A stretch of 53,184 bases of DNA from Gaiellales bacterium (GTDB lineage Bacteria; Actinomycetota; Thermoleophilia; Gaiellales; JAICJC01), in contig DASWRM010000065.1 of the NCBI GenBank assembly GCA_036403155.1, forward strand, positions 1 to 53,184, given 5' to 3'. Shown here one piece after another: positions 36,813-45,621 of the stretch; position 1 is the stretch's first letter; each line of letters starts with the position of its first letter. The notes beneath the pieces are model-generated. The model saw only the letters and a list, made by a program, of their open reading frames with translations, had not been told where the DNA came from and ran no database searches. Made by a program: the position numbers and the translations under genes.

Positions 36813-37802
36813 ATGCCGACGAGCTGGGAGCAGATGTTCTACACCGGCGCCCAGGCGGGGACGGGCGATCGGCCGCAGGACGAGGAGCGGCGCGGGCTGT
36901 TCTCGCGGATGCGCGAGAGCCTGTCGAAGAGCCGGCGCGCGATGACCCAGCAGCTGACGGCCGTGATGTTCGACCCCGCCGACGCAGACGTGTGGGAGCG
37001 CCTGGAGGAGGCGCTGATCTACGCCGACTGCGGGGTGGCGGCGACCGTCGAGGTGATCGAGCGGCTCGAGGCCGAGGCGGACGCCGGCGGCCTGCGAACG
37101 GCGGACGAGCTGGGCGACCGGCTGGCCGCGATCGTCGCCGAGCTGATGCGCCCGGAGGGCGACCCGCGGATCGACGTCAGCAAGCGGCCCGCCGTCCTGC
37201 TGATGGCGGGCGTCAACGGGACCGGCAAGACGACGTCGATCGGCAAGATCGCCCACCATCTGCGCGAGGCCGGGCTGTCCTGCGTGATCGGCGCCGCGGA
37301 CACGTTCCGCGCGGCGGCCGGCGAGCAGCTGGAGACGTGGGCGGAGCGGGCCGGGGCCGACTTCGTCTCGTCGCAATCGGGCGCGGATCCCGCGGCGGTG
37401 GCCTACGACTCCGTCAGCGCGGCGCAGTCGCGAGGGCGCGATGTGGTGATCATCGACACGGCCGGGCGCCTGCACACGCAGGAGCACCTGATGGACGAGC
37501 TGCGGAAGATCCACCGGGTGATCGGCCAGCGGGAGGCCGGAGCGCCCCACGAGGTGCTGCTGACGATCGACGCCACGACCGGCCAGAACGGGCTCCAGCA
37601 GGCGCGCCTGTTCTCCGAGGCGGTCGACGTGACCGGGATCATCCTGACGAAGCTCGACGGCACGGCCAAGGGCGGCATCGCGCTTGCGATCGCGCACGAG
37701 CTGAAGATCCCGGTGAAGCTGATCGGCGTGGGAGAGGCGCTGGACGATCTGCGCCCGTTCGACCCGGAGAGCTTCGCCCGCGCGCTGTTCGCACCCGACT
37801 GA
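36813..37802 (+). CDS. ftsY: Signal recognition particle receptor FtsY
   Basis: SRP receptor GTPase that docks ribosomes at the membrane. 329 aa; the N-terminal acidic A domain is very short here. N domain with GLFSRMRESLSKSRRAM, NG GTPase with GVNGTGKTTSIGKIA (P-loop, residues about 131-145), AADTFRAAAGEQL, VIIDTAGRLH and TKLDGTAKGG. ATG 36813 is chosen from the TACGAT spacing and the start of conserved sequence; a longer frame into the divergent gene is spurious. Its SRP partner ffh follows. Confidence 0.96.
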   Translation: MPTSWEQMFYTGAQAGTGDRPQDEERRGLFSRMRESLSKSRRAMTQQLTAVMFDPADADVWERLEEALIYADCGVAATVEVIERLEAEADAGGLRTADELGDRLAAIVAELMRPEGDPRIDVSKRPAVLLMAGVNGTGKTTSIGKIAHHLREAGLSCVIGAADTFRAAAGEQLETWAERAGADFVSSQSGADPAAVAYDSVSAAQSRGRDVVIIDTAGRLHTQEHLMDELRKIHRVIGQREAGAPHEVLLTIDATTGQNGLQQARLFSEAVDVTGIILTKLDGTAKGGIALAIAHELKIPVKLIGVGEALDDLRPFDPESFARALFAPD

Positions 37803-37877
37803 CCGCGCACGAACGCGTCGCATCCGGTCGTGCCCTCGGTGGCCGCGGCACCCTCGTCGCCCGGGCGGGTCGCCGTC

Positions 37878-37883
37878 TACGCT
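37878..37883 (+). promoter_or_regulatory. -10 box TACGCT before ffh
   Basis: TACGCT lies 9 nt before ATG 37893 in the 90-bp gap after ftsY. Confidence 0.4.
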
Positions 37884-37892
37884 GCACGGACG

Positions 37893-39221
37893 ATGTTCGA
37901 TTCGCTCGCTGACCGGCTCGGCGCCACCCTCGACGGCCTGAAGGGCAAAGGCCGTTTGTCCGAGGACGACATCGCAAAGGCGATGCGCGAGATCCGCCTC
38001 GCGCTGCTCGAGGCCGACGTCAACTTCGGCGTCGTCAAGGACTTCGTCGCGCGCGTGCGCGAACGGGCGATGGGCGGCGAGGTGATGGAGAGCCTGACGC
38101 CCGGCCAGCAGGTCGTGAAGATCGTGCACGAGGAGCTGACGGCGCTCATGGGCGAGGCGGGCACCAAGCTCTCGTTCTCGAACCGGCCGCCCACGATCAT
38201 CCTGATGGCGGGCCTGCAGGGCTCGGGCAAGACCACCGCCTGCGGCAAGCTCGCCCGCCTGCTGGCCAAGCAGAAGAAGTCCCCGGCCATGGTCGCGTGC
38301 GACGTCTACCGCCCGGCCGCCATCCAGCAGCTCCAGACGCTCGGGAAGTCGCTGCAGGTGCCCGTCTACGAGCGCGGGACGGACGATCCGGTCGAGACCG
38401 CGGCGTGGGGCGTGGAGCAGGCTCGCGCGCAGGGACGCGACGTCGTCATCATCGACACCGCCGGCCGCCTCCACATCGACACCGAGCTGATGGACGAGCT
38501 CGTCCGCATCCGCGACGCCGTCAAGCCGCAGAACATCCTGCTCGTGCTCGACGCCATGAGCGGCCAGGACGCGGTCACCACGGCGGAGGCGTTCTCGAAG
38601 GCGGTCGACTACGACGGCGTCGTCCTCACGAAGCTCGACGGCGACGCCCGCGGCGGTGCCGCACTCGCGGTGCGGGCCGTCACCGGCAAACCGATCAAGT
38701 TCGTGTCGGTCGGCGAGAAGCTCGACCAGCTGAAGGAGTTCCATCCGGACCGCCTGGCGTCCCGCATCCTCGGCATGGGCGACGTGATGTCGCTGATCGA
38801 GCGCGCGCAGGAGCAGTTCGACGAGCGCGAGGCGGCGGAGCTCGAGGAGAAGCTGCGCAAGGCCGACTTCACCCTCGACGACTTCCTCGCCCAGCTGCGC
38901 CAGGTCAAGAAGATGTCCCAGGGCCAGGGCATGGCTGGCCTGCTCGGCATGCTGCCCGGCGTCGGCCGCCAGATCAAGAACCTGAAGGTCGACGAGCGCC
39001 AGGTCGACCGCATCGAGGCGATCATCCTCTCGATGACGCCCGCGGAGCGGCGCAATCACCGCCTCATCGACGGCTCGCGCCGGCGGCGGATCGCCGCGGG
39101 AAGCGGCACGAACGTGCAGACTGTCAACCAGCTTCTGGCACAGTTCAAGCAGGTGCAGAAGATGATGAAGCAGGTCGGCAAGGGTAAGATGCCGCAGTTT
39201 CCCGGATTGCAACGGAGGTAA
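37893..39221 (+). CDS. ffh: Signal recognition particle protein Ffh
   Basis: SRP54 GTPase that binds signal peptides with the 4.5S RNA (no RNA gene found here). 442 aa: N domain MFDSLADRLGATLDGLKGKG, G domain with GLQGSGKTTACGKLA, DVYRPAAIQQL, IIDTAGRLHID and TKLDGDARGGAA, and a Met-rich M domain (KKMSQGQGMAGLLGMLPGVG; MMKQVGKGKM). ATG 37893 begins the conserved sequence; an in-frame start at 37830 has no support. The stop is followed by the rpsP ribosome site. Confidence 0.97.
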   Translation: MFDSLADRLGATLDGLKGKGRLSEDDIAKAMREIRLALLEADVNFGVVKDFVARVRERAMGGEVMESLTPGQQVVKIVHEELTALMGEAGTKLSFSNRPPTIILMAGLQGSGKTTACGKLARLLAKQKKSPAMVACDVYRPAAIQQLQTLGKSLQVPVYERGTDDPVETAAWGVEQARAQGRDVVIIDTAGRLHIDTELMDELVRIRDAVKPQNILLVLDAMSGQDAVTTAEAFSKAVDYDGVVLTKLDGDARGGAALAVRAVTGKPIKFVSVGEKLDQLKEFHPDRLASRILGMGDVMSLIERAQEQFDEREAAELEEKLRKADFTLDDFLAQLRQVKKMSQGQGMAGLLGMLPGVGRQIKNLKVDERQVDRIEAIILSMTPAERRNHRLIDGSRRRRIAAGSGTNVQTVNQLLAQFKQVQKMMKQVGKGKMPQFPGLQRR

Positions 39222-39224
39222 CGG

Positions 39225-39479
39225 GTGGTCAAGATCCGCCTCGCACGTCATGGCAGCAAGAAGAACCCGATCTACCGGGTGGTCGTCGCCGACTCGCGGG
39301 AACCGCGCGACGGCAAGACGCTCGAGGAGATCGGCCGCTACAACCCACAGCTCGAGCCGTCGCTGATCGAGATCGACACCGAGAAGGCGCAGGCATGGAT
39401 CGCGAAGGGGGCACAGCCCACCGAGCAGGTCGCAAAGCTCCTGAAGGTGGCGCTGTCCCGCGCCGCCGCCGAGGCCTGA
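39225..39479 (+). CDS. rpsP: 30S ribosomal protein S16
   Basis: 84 aa: [20 protein letters not shown], then [22 protein letters not shown] start with GGAGG 7 bp upstream, overlapping the ffh stop region. Heads the classic ffh-rpsP-khpA-rimM-trmD-rplS series of translation genes, all present here in order. Confidence 0.97.
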   Translation: MVKIRLARHGSKKNPIYRVVVADSREPRDGKTLEEIGRYNPQLEPSLIEIDTEKAQAWIAKGAQPTEQVAKLLKVALSRAAAEA

Positions 39480-39484
39480 CCCGG

Positions 39485-39718
39485 TTGGAGGAGATCCTCG
39501 CGTACCTCGCCCGCCAGCTGGTCGACGACCCCGCCCAGGTGCGGGTCGAGCGGCACGAGCGCGAGGACGGCGAGCTCGTCCTCGAGCTCCACGTCGCGCC
39601 CGACGACGTCGGCAAGGTGATCGGGAAGCAGGGGCGCATCGCGCGCGCCCTGCGCACCATCGTCAAGGCCAGCGCCGTGCGCGCCGGCCGGCGGGTGCAT
39701 GTCGAGATCGCAGCCTGA
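39485..39718 (+). CDS. khpA: KH-domain RNA-binding protein KhpA
   Basis: 77-aa single KH domain with the GxxG loop in GKVIGKQGRIARALRTI. KhpA with KhpB affects cell elongation and division in Streptococcus by binding RNA. Start: TTG 39485, 5 bp after rpsP, gives MEEILAYLARQLVDDP, the expected N-terminus; the longer in-frame ORF from 39395 overlaps rpsP without homology. The 3' end overlaps rimM by 20 bp. Confidence 0.92.
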   Translation: MEEILAYLARQLVDDPAQVRVERHEREDGELVLELHVAPDDVGKVIGKQGRIARALRTIVKASAVRAGRRVHVEIAA

Positions 39719-40199
39719 GCCGGCCTGGCGTCCGCCGCGCGTCGTGGTCGGTGCGGTGGGCCGGGCGCATGGCCTGGACGGCTTCGTCCATCTGGTCGGG
39801 CACGGCGGCGTCGTGCCGCTCGATCCGGGCACGCCCGTGCGCGTCGGCGACCTGGATGCCGTCGTCGCGGAGCGCAAGGGTACCTCCGACCGGCCGCTGC
39901 TCCGGTTCGACATCGCGGCCAGCCGCGAACAGGCCGACGATCTGCGCGGTCGTGACGTCACCGTCGCGGCCGGCGCGCTGCCGGCGACCGACGAGGACGA
40001 GTTCTTCCACGTCGACCTGCTGGGCTGCGCCGTGGTCTGCGGAGGCAAGCCCGTCGGCACGGTGTCCGCGATCCACGAGTACCCGGCGAACGACGTGCTC
40101 GAGCTGGACAGCGGCGAGATGGTGCCGTTCGTCGACGAGGTGGTCGTCGACGTCGACGTCCCGAGCCGGACGCTGACCGTGGCCGACGGCTTTCTGTGA
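39699..40199 (+). CDS. rimM: Ribosome maturation factor RimM
   Basis: 16S rRNA processing factor that binds S19. 166 aa with [18 protein letters not shown] at the N-terminus, a RimM domain and a PRC-barrel ([45 protein letters not shown]). The ATG lies inside khpA; the overlap of 20 bp implies coupled translation. Confidence 0.94.
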   Translation: MSRSQPEPAWRPPRVVVGAVGRAHGLDGFVHLVGHGGVVPLDPGTPVRVGDLDAVVAERKGTSDRPLLRFDIAASREQADDLRGRDVTVAAGALPATDEDEFFHVDLLGCAVVCGGKPVGTVSAIHEYPANDVLELDSGEMVPFVDEVVVDVDVPSRTLTVADGFL

Positions 40200-40876
40200 T
40201 GCTCGAGATCGACGTCTTCACCCTGTTTCCGGACGCGTTCGCCTGGCTGTCCGGCACGCGGCCGGTGCGAAACGCGGTCGACGCCGGATCGCTGCGCCTG
40301 TCGGTCGTCGACCTGCGCGAGTACGCGCTGGGCCGCTACCGCCAGGTGGACGACGCGCCCTACGGCGGCGGCGCCGGGATGCTGATCCGCGTCGACGTCG
40401 TCTGCGCGGCGCTCGAGGGCCACTACGGCGCCGGCGTCGCCGATGTGCTCCACAGCCGCCGGGTGGCGGTGCTGACGCCGGTCGGCCGCCAGCTGACGGA
40501 CGGCGTGGCCGCCGAGCTGGCTGGCGACGAGCGCCTCACGCTGCTCTGCGGCCGCTACGAGGGGTTCGACCAGCGGGTGCACGACCACCTCGCCAACGAC
40601 CAGCTGTCGCTCGGCCCGTACGTGCTCTCCGGCGGGGAGATCCCGGCGATGGCCGTCGTCGATGCCGTCACCCGGAAGCTGTCCGGCGCGCTGGGCAAGG
40701 AGGAGAGCCACTTGGTCGAGTCGTTCTCCCCGGAGCTCGAGGGCGGACTCGAGTATCCGCACTTCACGCGGCCGGAGGAGTTCCGCGGCTGGCGGGTCCC
40801 GGACGTGCTGCTGTCGGGCCATCACGCCGAGATCGAGCGCTGGCGGCGACAGCTGTCGCGAGAGCGCTCGCGCTGA
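40199..40876 (+). CDS. trmD: tRNA (guanine37-N1)-methyltransferase TrmD
   Basis: m1G37 methylation that prevents frameshifting; trefoil-knot SPOUT enzyme. 225 aa: [52 protein letters not shown] and [18 protein letters not shown]. Start ATG 40199 overlaps the rimM stop (TGATG); GTG 40196, one residue longer, is equally close. Usual order and coupling with rimM. Confidence 0.96.
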   Translation: MLEIDVFTLFPDAFAWLSGTRPVRNAVDAGSLRLSVVDLREYALGRYRQVDDAPYGGGAGMLIRVDVVCAALEGHYGAGVADVLHSRRVAVLTPVGRQLTDGVAAELAGDERLTLLCGRYEGFDQRVHDHLANDQLSLGPYVLSGGEIPAMAVVDAVTRKLSGALGKEESHLVESFSPELEGGLEYPHFTRPEEFRGWRVPDVLLSGHHAEIERWRRQLSRERSR

Positions 40877-40898
40877 CGCCCTGCGGCGACACGGCTGG

Positions 40899-40904
40899 TA
40901 CCAT
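40899..40904 (+). promoter_or_regulatory. -10 box TACCAT for rplS
   Basis: TACCAT lies in the 59-bp gap after trmD, 31 bp before GTG 40936; the resulting leader of about 25 nt includes GAGGACGA as ribosome site. So rplS can be made independently of trmD. Confidence 0.45.
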
Positions 40905-40935
40905 TCCACGGCTTCCGAGACGAGGACGACGTGCC

Positions 40936-41280
40936 GTGACCGTGATCCAGGACATCGAGAACCGCCAGCGCCGCGAGGTCCCCCAGTTCAAGGCCGGCGA
41001 CACCGTGCGCGTGCACTTCAAGGTGATCGAGGGCAACCGCAGCCGCGTCCAGGTCTTCGAGGGCATCTGCATCAAGCGCCAGGGCGAGGGCGTGCGCGAG
41101 ACGTTCACGGTGCGCAAGAAGTCCTTCAACGAGGTGTTCGTGGAGCGCACGTTCCCGGTGCACTCGCCGCGGATCGACAAGATCGACGTCGCCAGCATCG
41201 GAGACGTCAGTCGCGCGAAGCTGTATTACCTGCGCGACAAGGTGGGCAAGGCCGCCCGCGTCCGCGAGAAGTCCCGCTAG
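40936..41280 (+). CDS. rplS: 50S ribosomal protein L19
   Basis: 114 aa: [60 protein letters not shown], and the C-terminal [21 protein letters not shown] 40936 with GAGGA upstream; GTG 40942 would cut two residues. Confidence 0.97.
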   Translation: MTVIQDIENRQRREVPQFKAGDTVRVHFKVIEGNRSRVQVFEGICIKRQGEGVRETFTVRKKSFNEVFVERTFPVHSPRIDKIDVASIGDVSRAKLYYLRDKVGKAARVREKSR

Positions 41281-41287
41281 GACTCCG

Positions 41288-41992
41288 GTGGAGGGCTGGC
41301 CCCCCGACCCCGTCGCGGGCGGCGAGCCGCGCCCGCTCGCCGGCGAGCATGCGCCGGCCACAGCCGAGCGCGACGCGCCGCCGCCGGGTGGCGCGGGGGA
41401 GGTGGGTGGCGAGCCGCCGCAGCCGGCCAAGCGGCAGCTGAACCCGGTGCTCGAGCTGGTGCTGATCCTGGCCGCCGCGCTCGGGCTCTGGTACGTCACC
41501 AACGGCTGGATCGTCAAGCCCTACCGGATCCCGTCGGCGTCGATGGAGCCGACGCTGCAGATCGGCGACCGGGTGCTCGTGTCGCGGTTCACCTACCGCA
41601 TCCATGACCCGCGCCGTGGCGACATCATCGTCTTCCACCCGCCCGGCACCGGGGAGTCCGCGCAGCTGGGCGCCACCACCGAGGCCAGCGTGTACTTCAT
41701 CAAGCGCATCGTCGGCCTGCCGGGCGAGACGATCGAGGGGCGCAACCACCGAGTGGTGATCTGCACGGCCCCCGGCGTCGGCTGTCACCCGCTCGACGAG
41801 CCCTATCTCCGCCAGGCCGCCGCTCCGACGAACTTCGGCCCGATCCGCATCCCCAACGGCCGGTACTTCGTGATGGGCGACAACCGCAGGATCTCGGACG
41901 ACAGCCGTTTCTGGGGCACGCTTCCACGCTCGTACATCATCGGCGAGGCGTTCGCCACGTACTGGCCGCTCGACCGCATCGGCACGCTCTGA
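41288..41992 (+). CDS. lepB: Type I signal peptidase
   Basis: Cleaves signal peptides at the membrane; sits 7 bp after rplS. 234 aa: a Pro/Gly-rich cytoplasmic tail (1-48), one membrane helix (about 54-72), catalytic S85 in PSASMEPTL, K139 in VYFIKRIVGLPGE and the box E sequence GDNRRISDDSRFWG. Likely clients here include the secreted small protein at 50959. GTG start. Confidence 0.95.
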   Translation: MEGWPPDPVAGGEPRPLAGEHAPATAERDAPPPGGAGEVGGEPPQPAKRQLNPVLELVLILAAALGLWYVTNGWIVKPYRIPSASMEPTLQIGDRVLVSRFTYRIHDPRRGDIIVFHPPGTGESAQLGATTEASVYFIKRIVGLPGETIEGRNHRVVICTAPGVGCHPLDEPYLRQAAAPTNFGPIRIPNGRYFVMGDNRRISDDSRFWGTLPRSYIIGEAFATYWPLDRIGTL

Positions 41993-42009
41993 CCAGCCGC
42001 TGCGGGCGG

Positions 42010-42015
42010 TAGTCT
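42010..42015 (+). promoter_or_regulatory. -10 box TAGTCT for leaderless rnhB
   Basis: TAGTCT ends exactly 7 nt before GTG 42023, a clear example of the window's leaderless pattern. Confidence 0.5.
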
Positions 42016-42022
42016 GCCGTGC

Positions 42023-42700
42023 GTGCCGCGCTCGTCCGGATCCCGCCTCTTCGCCCACGACCGCAAGCTCGGGGCGCGGATGGTGGCGGGCACCGACGAG
42101 GCCGGGCGCGGGTGCCTGGCCGGCCCGCTCGTGGTGGCTGCGGTCTGCCTCGACTCGTCACGCCGCTGCCCGCGCGACCTCTCCGACCTGGATGACTCCA
42201 AGCGGCTCACCGAGGACGTGCGCGAGCGGCTGTTCCACGCGATCGTGCGCCGCGCGGCCGCCTGGGCGGTGGTCGTGGTGCCCGCCGACGCGATCGACCG
42301 GCGCGGTCTGCACCGCAGCAACCTGCGTGGGATGGCAACCGCGCTCCGCGCGCTCGGCGATGTCCCTGACGTGTGCCTCAGCGACGGCTTCCGGATCGGT
42401 GCGGCCGCACCGCCGCATACGGCCATCACCGGCGGTGATGGCCGCAGCGCGGCGATCGCGGCGGCCTCGGTGCTCGCCAAGGTGACGCGCGACCGCTACA
42501 TGCGCCGCATCGCCGGCCGCTATCCGGCGTACGGCTTCGAGCGTCACGTCGGCTACATCACCCCCGAGCACACCCTGGCGGTCCGCGAGCATGGTGCTAC
42601 GCCGCTGCACCGCCGCTCGTTCCAGGCCGCCGCCTACCGTGACGAGCTCGACGTGCTGGAGGCGATCGAAGCGCTCGAGGCGGTCGAGGTGCCCGCGTGA
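42023..42700 (+). CDS. rnhB: Ribonuclease HII
   Basis: Removes RNA from RNA/DNA hybrids and single ribonucleotides from DNA. 225 aa: AGTDEAGRGCLAGPLVVAA (Asp and Glu of the active site), DDSKRLTEDVRE, SDGF (third acid), SVLAKVTRDRYM and FERHVGY with the C-terminal HR(R/S)SF-type HRRSFQ. No Shine-Dalgarno; start from the TAGTCT box. Stop overlaps the yraN GTG by 4 bp. Confidence 0.95.
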   Translation: MPRSSGSRLFAHDRKLGARMVAGTDEAGRGCLAGPLVVAAVCLDSSRRCPRDLSDLDDSKRLTEDVRERLFHAIVRRAAAWAVVVVPADAIDRRGLHRSNLRGMATALRALGDVPDVCLSDGFRIGAAAPPHTAITGGDGRSAAIAAASVLAKVTRDRYMRRIAGRYPAYGFERHVGYITPEHTLAVREHGATPLHRRSFQAAAYRDELDVLEAIEALEAVEVPA

Positions 42701-43035
42701 TCTCGGATCACCGCTACGGCCGGCTGGCCGAGGGCATGGCGGTCTGGGCGCTTCGCCTGCGCGGCTTCCGGATCGTCGGGCGCAACGTCCGGGTCGCGGG
42801 GAGGGAGGTCGACATCGTCGCCCGCCGGGGCGGGCTGCTCGTCGTCTGTGAGGTGAAGGCGCGGCGCGGCACGCGGTTCGGCGCACCCGCGGCTGCGGTG
42901 GGCGACCACAAGCAGCGGCGGCTGCGCGAGGCCGCGGAGGTGCTGATCGCGCGCGACCCGTCGGTTCGCCACGTGCGGTTCGACGTGATCGCCGTCGAGG
43001 GCTTCGGGCTCAGGCACCTTCCCGCGGCGTTCTGA
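42697..43035 (+). CDS. yraN: UPF0102 (YraN) family nuclease-like protein
   Basis: 112 aa of the YraN family, a Holliday-junction-resolvase-like fold: YGRLAEGMAVWALRLRGFRI, then the D-(E)xK nuclease pattern in GREVDIVARRGGLLVVCEVK and the KQRRLREAAEVLI helix. Biochemical role not established in most species; rnhB-yraN-comM-dprA is a conserved order linked to DNA metabolism and uptake. GTG inside the rnhB stop. Confidence 0.92.
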   Translation: MISDHRYGRLAEGMAVWALRLRGFRIVGRNVRVAGREVDIVARRGGLLVVCEVKARRGTRFGAPAAAVGDHKQRRLREAAEVLIARDPSVRHVRFDVIAVEGFGLRHLPAAF

Positions 43036-43067
43036 GCGCCGGCACACGATCGCGGCCCGTTTGCGAC

Positions 43068-43079
43068 GGGTCGTGACCC
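43068..43079. promoter_or_regulatory. 12-bp palindrome upstream of comM
   Basis: GGGTCGTGACCC is a perfect palindrome 21 bp upstream of the comM -10 box, in the 76-bp gap after yraN. It could be an operator; nothing else supports that. Confidence 0.3.
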
Positions 43080-43099
43080 ACGTGTGCGCATCTCGTCCG

Positions 43100-43105
43100 T
43101 AGCGT
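43100..43105 (+). promoter_or_regulatory. -10 box TAGCGT for comM
   Basis: TAGCGT ends 6 nt before ATG 43112. Confidence 0.45.
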
Positions 43106-43111
43106 GGCCCG

Positions 43112-44551
43112 ATGCTCGCACGGGCGGTCAGCTACTGGATCCGCGGCGTCGACGCCAGGCGGATCGACGTCGAGGCGCACGTCGTCGAGCGCACGCTGCC
43201 CGGTTTCGCGGTCGTGGGGCTGGCCGACCGCGCCGTGCAGGAGGCACGCCAGCGCGTGCACAGTGGCATGGTGGCCGCCTCGTTCGAGTTCCCGGACGAC
43301 CGTGTGATCGTGAACCTCGCTCCCGCGCGCGAGCCCAAGCAGGGATCGGGGTTCGACCTCGCGATCGCGCTCGCGGTGCTGGCGGCGAGCGGCCAGGCGC
43401 AGCCCGGCGGCGTGGGGAAGGTGGCTGCGGCGGCGGAGCTGGGGCTCGACGGCCGGCTGCGCCCGATCGCGGGCGCGATCGCAATCGCAGAGGCGGCCGG
43501 GCGCGACGGCCTCGACGGGCTGGTCGTGGCGCCGGAGAACGCCGCCGAGGCCGCGATGGCCGAGGCGCTGCCGGTGCTACCGGCGTTCGACCTCTACGAG
43601 GCCGTGCAGATCCTCGCGGGCCGCGCCGACCCGGCACCGGTGCCGCCGCAGGCGCCCGACCGGGGCGCCACCGGTGAGCCGGACCTCGCAGACGTCCGCG
43701 GCCAGGCGGCCGCCCGGAGAGCGCTGGAGATCGCGGCGGCCGGAGGTCACAACATGCTCATGGTCGGACCTCCGGGGTCGGGCAAGACCATGCTGGCCCG
43801 GCGGCTGCCCGGGATCATGCCGCGCCCGACGCTGTCGGAGCTGCTCGAGATCAGCCGCATCCACTCGGTCGCCGGCCTGCTCGAAGGCGGCCGGGCGTCC
43901 GGCCGTCCGTTCCGGGCTCCGCACCACAGCGCCTCGGCCGCGGCCATCGTCGGCGGCCACACGCTGCGGCCCGGCGAGGTGACGCTGGCGCACCGGGGCG
44001 TGTTGTTCCTCGACGAGCTGCCGGAGTTCAACCGCGCCGCCCTCGAGGCGCTGAGGCTGCCGCTGCAGGACGGCGAGGTGCTGATCTCGCGTGCCGCCGG
44101 ATCCGTGCGCATGCCGGCGCGAAGCCTCGTCGTCGCCGCGATGAACCCCTGCCCCTGCGGGCATCTGGGCGATCCCCGGCGCGAGTGCGTGTGCTCCGAG
44201 CAGCGGGTCGCCGCCTACCGGGCGCGTGTCAGCGGGCCGCTCGCCGACCGATTCGATCTGCGCGTGGAGGTGCCGCGGGCAGCGGCGCACGGCACGCCCG
44301 GCGAGCCGACCGGTGCCGTCGCCGCGCGGGTGGCCGCCGCGCACGAGATCGTGACGGACGGGCGGCCAGGCCTCGACCCACCCGCCGAGCGCCTGCTGGA
44401 TGACGCGGTCGAGCGGCTGGCGCTGTCCGCGCGGGCCCGTGCGCGCGTGAGCCGCGTGGCCGGGACGATCGCCGCGCTCGATGGACGCGGGGCGGCGCGG
44501 GAGGACGACGTGGCCGAGGCGCTCGCCTACCGGCTGGAGCTCGGGCGATGA
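43112..44551 (+). CDS. comM: ComM/YifB-family Mg-chelatase-like ATPase
   Basis: AAA+ protein; in Vibrio and Haemophilus ComM is a helicase that extends strand integration in natural transformation. 479 aa: N-terminal LonC-like domain (LPGFAVVGLADRAVQEARQR), Walker A GPPGSGKTMLARRLPGI, LFLDELPEFNRAALEALR (Walker B), and the zinc-like NPCPCGHLGDPRRECVCS, SGPLADRFDLRVEV. Next to dprA, another recombination mediator in DNA uptake. No competence pilus genes are seen here. Confidence 0.94.
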   Translation: MLARAVSYWIRGVDARRIDVEAHVVERTLPGFAVVGLADRAVQEARQRVHSGMVAASFEFPDDRVIVNLAPAREPKQGSGFDLAIALAVLAASGQAQPGGVGKVAAAAELGLDGRLRPIAGAIAIAEAAGRDGLDGLVVAPENAAEAAMAEALPVLPAFDLYEAVQILAGRADPAPVPPQAPDRGATGEPDLADVRGQAAARRALEIAAAGGHNMLMVGPPGSGKTMLARRLPGIMPRPTLSELLEISRIHSVAGLLEGGRASGRPFRAPHHSASAAAIVGGHTLRPGEVTLAHRGVLFLDELPEFNRAALEALRLPLQDGEVLISRAAGSVRMPARSLVVAAMNPCPCGHLGDPRRECVCSEQRVAAYRARVSGPLADRFDLRVEVPRAAAHGTPGEPTGAVAARVAAAHEIVTDGRPGLDPPAERLLDDAVERLALSARARARVSRVAGTIAALDGRGAAREDDVAEALAYRLELGR

Positions 44552-45612
44552 GCGCGGTCGACGAGCTGCGCGTCGTGCTGGCCGGTGCGGCCAGCGGCGT
44601 CGACCCCGGGCGGCTGGCGCGCCGTCACGGCGCCGCCGCCCTCCTGCGCGCCGCGCCTGCGGCGCTCGAGCGCATGGGCGCCTTGCCGGCCCTGATCGAT
44701 GCCCTGCGCCTCGCCCGCGAGTCCGACATCGGCGCCTACCGCCGTGAGCTCCAGGCGCGCGGGATCTCCTGCCTGGCGGTCTCGGAGCCGGGGTACCCCG
44801 CACGGCTGCGTGAGCTGCACGACCCGCCGCTTGCGCTCTTCACGCTCGGGCCCGGGACATCGGCGCTCGACTGGCCGGCCGCATCCGCGGCGATCGTCGG
44901 GTCGCGCCGGGCGGCGGAGGGCGGGCTCCGGCTGGCAGCGCGGCTGGCCGGCGGGGCTGCCGAGGCGGGCGGGCTGGTGGTCAGCGGCCTCGCGCTCGGG
45001 ATCGACGCGGCGGCGCACGAGGGCGCGCTGGACGCCGGTGGAACGACCGTCGCGGTGCTGGGATGCGGGGTCGACGTGCCGTATCCGCGCCGCAACCGCG
45101 GGATCTACGCCCGGATCGCCGAGGCGGGGCTGGTGATCTCCGAGTATCCGCCCGGGACGCCGCCGGCGCCCTGGCGCTTTCCGGCACGCAATCGGCTGAT
45201 CGCCGCGCTCGCCGACGTGACGGTCGTCGTCGAGGCGCGTGCGCGAAGCGGCGCCCTCATCACCGCCGATCATGCGCTCGACCTCGGCCGCGACGTGCTG
45301 GCCGTGCCGGGATCTCCCGGCATCGCCTCGGCGGCCGGGGCAAACGCGCTGCTGAAGGCCGGTGCCGGACTGATCGAGGGGCCGGAGGATCTCTGCACCT
45401 GGCTCGGCCTCGAGCCGCCTGCGGCACCTGAGCTCCCGGCGGATGGCCCGGACCGCCGCCTGCTCGAGGCGCTGGGCGAAGGGCCGGCACACCCGGATAC
45501 GCTATCCGCCGCGCTTGGCGTTCCCGCGGGCACGGTCGTCGCAGGGCTGGCACGGCTCGAGCTGGACGGTCGCGTCGCGCGGGACGGGCAGGGACGGTGG
45601 CGGGCCGGGTAG
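44548..45612 (+). CDS. dprA: DNA processing protein DprA (Smf)
   Basis: Loads RecA on incoming single-stranded DNA. 354 aa: an N-terminal helical region, Rossmann fold with AAIVGSRRAAEGG, SGLALGIDAAAHEGAL, GCGVDVPYPRRNRGIY, SEYPPGTPPAPWRFPARNR and EARARSGALITADHAL, and a C-terminal winged-helix domain (about 295-354: RRLLEALGEGPAHPDTLSAA). ATG overlaps the comM stop. Its own TAG stop forms the first half of the next gene's -10. Confidence 0.95.
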   Translation: MSAVDELRVVLAGAASGVDPGRLARRHGAAALLRAAPAALERMGALPALIDALRLARESDIGAYRRELQARGISCLAVSEPGYPARLRELHDPPLALFTLGPGTSALDWPAASAAIVGSRRAAEGGLRLAARLAGGAAEAGGLVVSGLALGIDAAAHEGALDAGGTTVAVLGCGVDVPYPRRNRGIYARIAEAGLVISEYPPGTPPAPWRFPARNRLIAALADVTVVVEARARSGALITADHALDLGRDVLAVPGSPGIASAAGANALLKAGAGLIEGPEDLCTWLGLEPPAAPELPADGPDRRLLEALGEGPAHPDTLSAALGVPAGTVVAGLARLELDGRVARDGQGRWRAG

Positions 45613-45615
45613 GCT
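45610..45615 (+). promoter_or_regulatory. -10 box TAGGCT for the HAD gene
   Basis: TAGGCT lies 6 nt before GTG 45622; its first three bases are the dprA stop codon. Confidence 0.5.
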
Positions 45616-45621
45616 CCGCGC

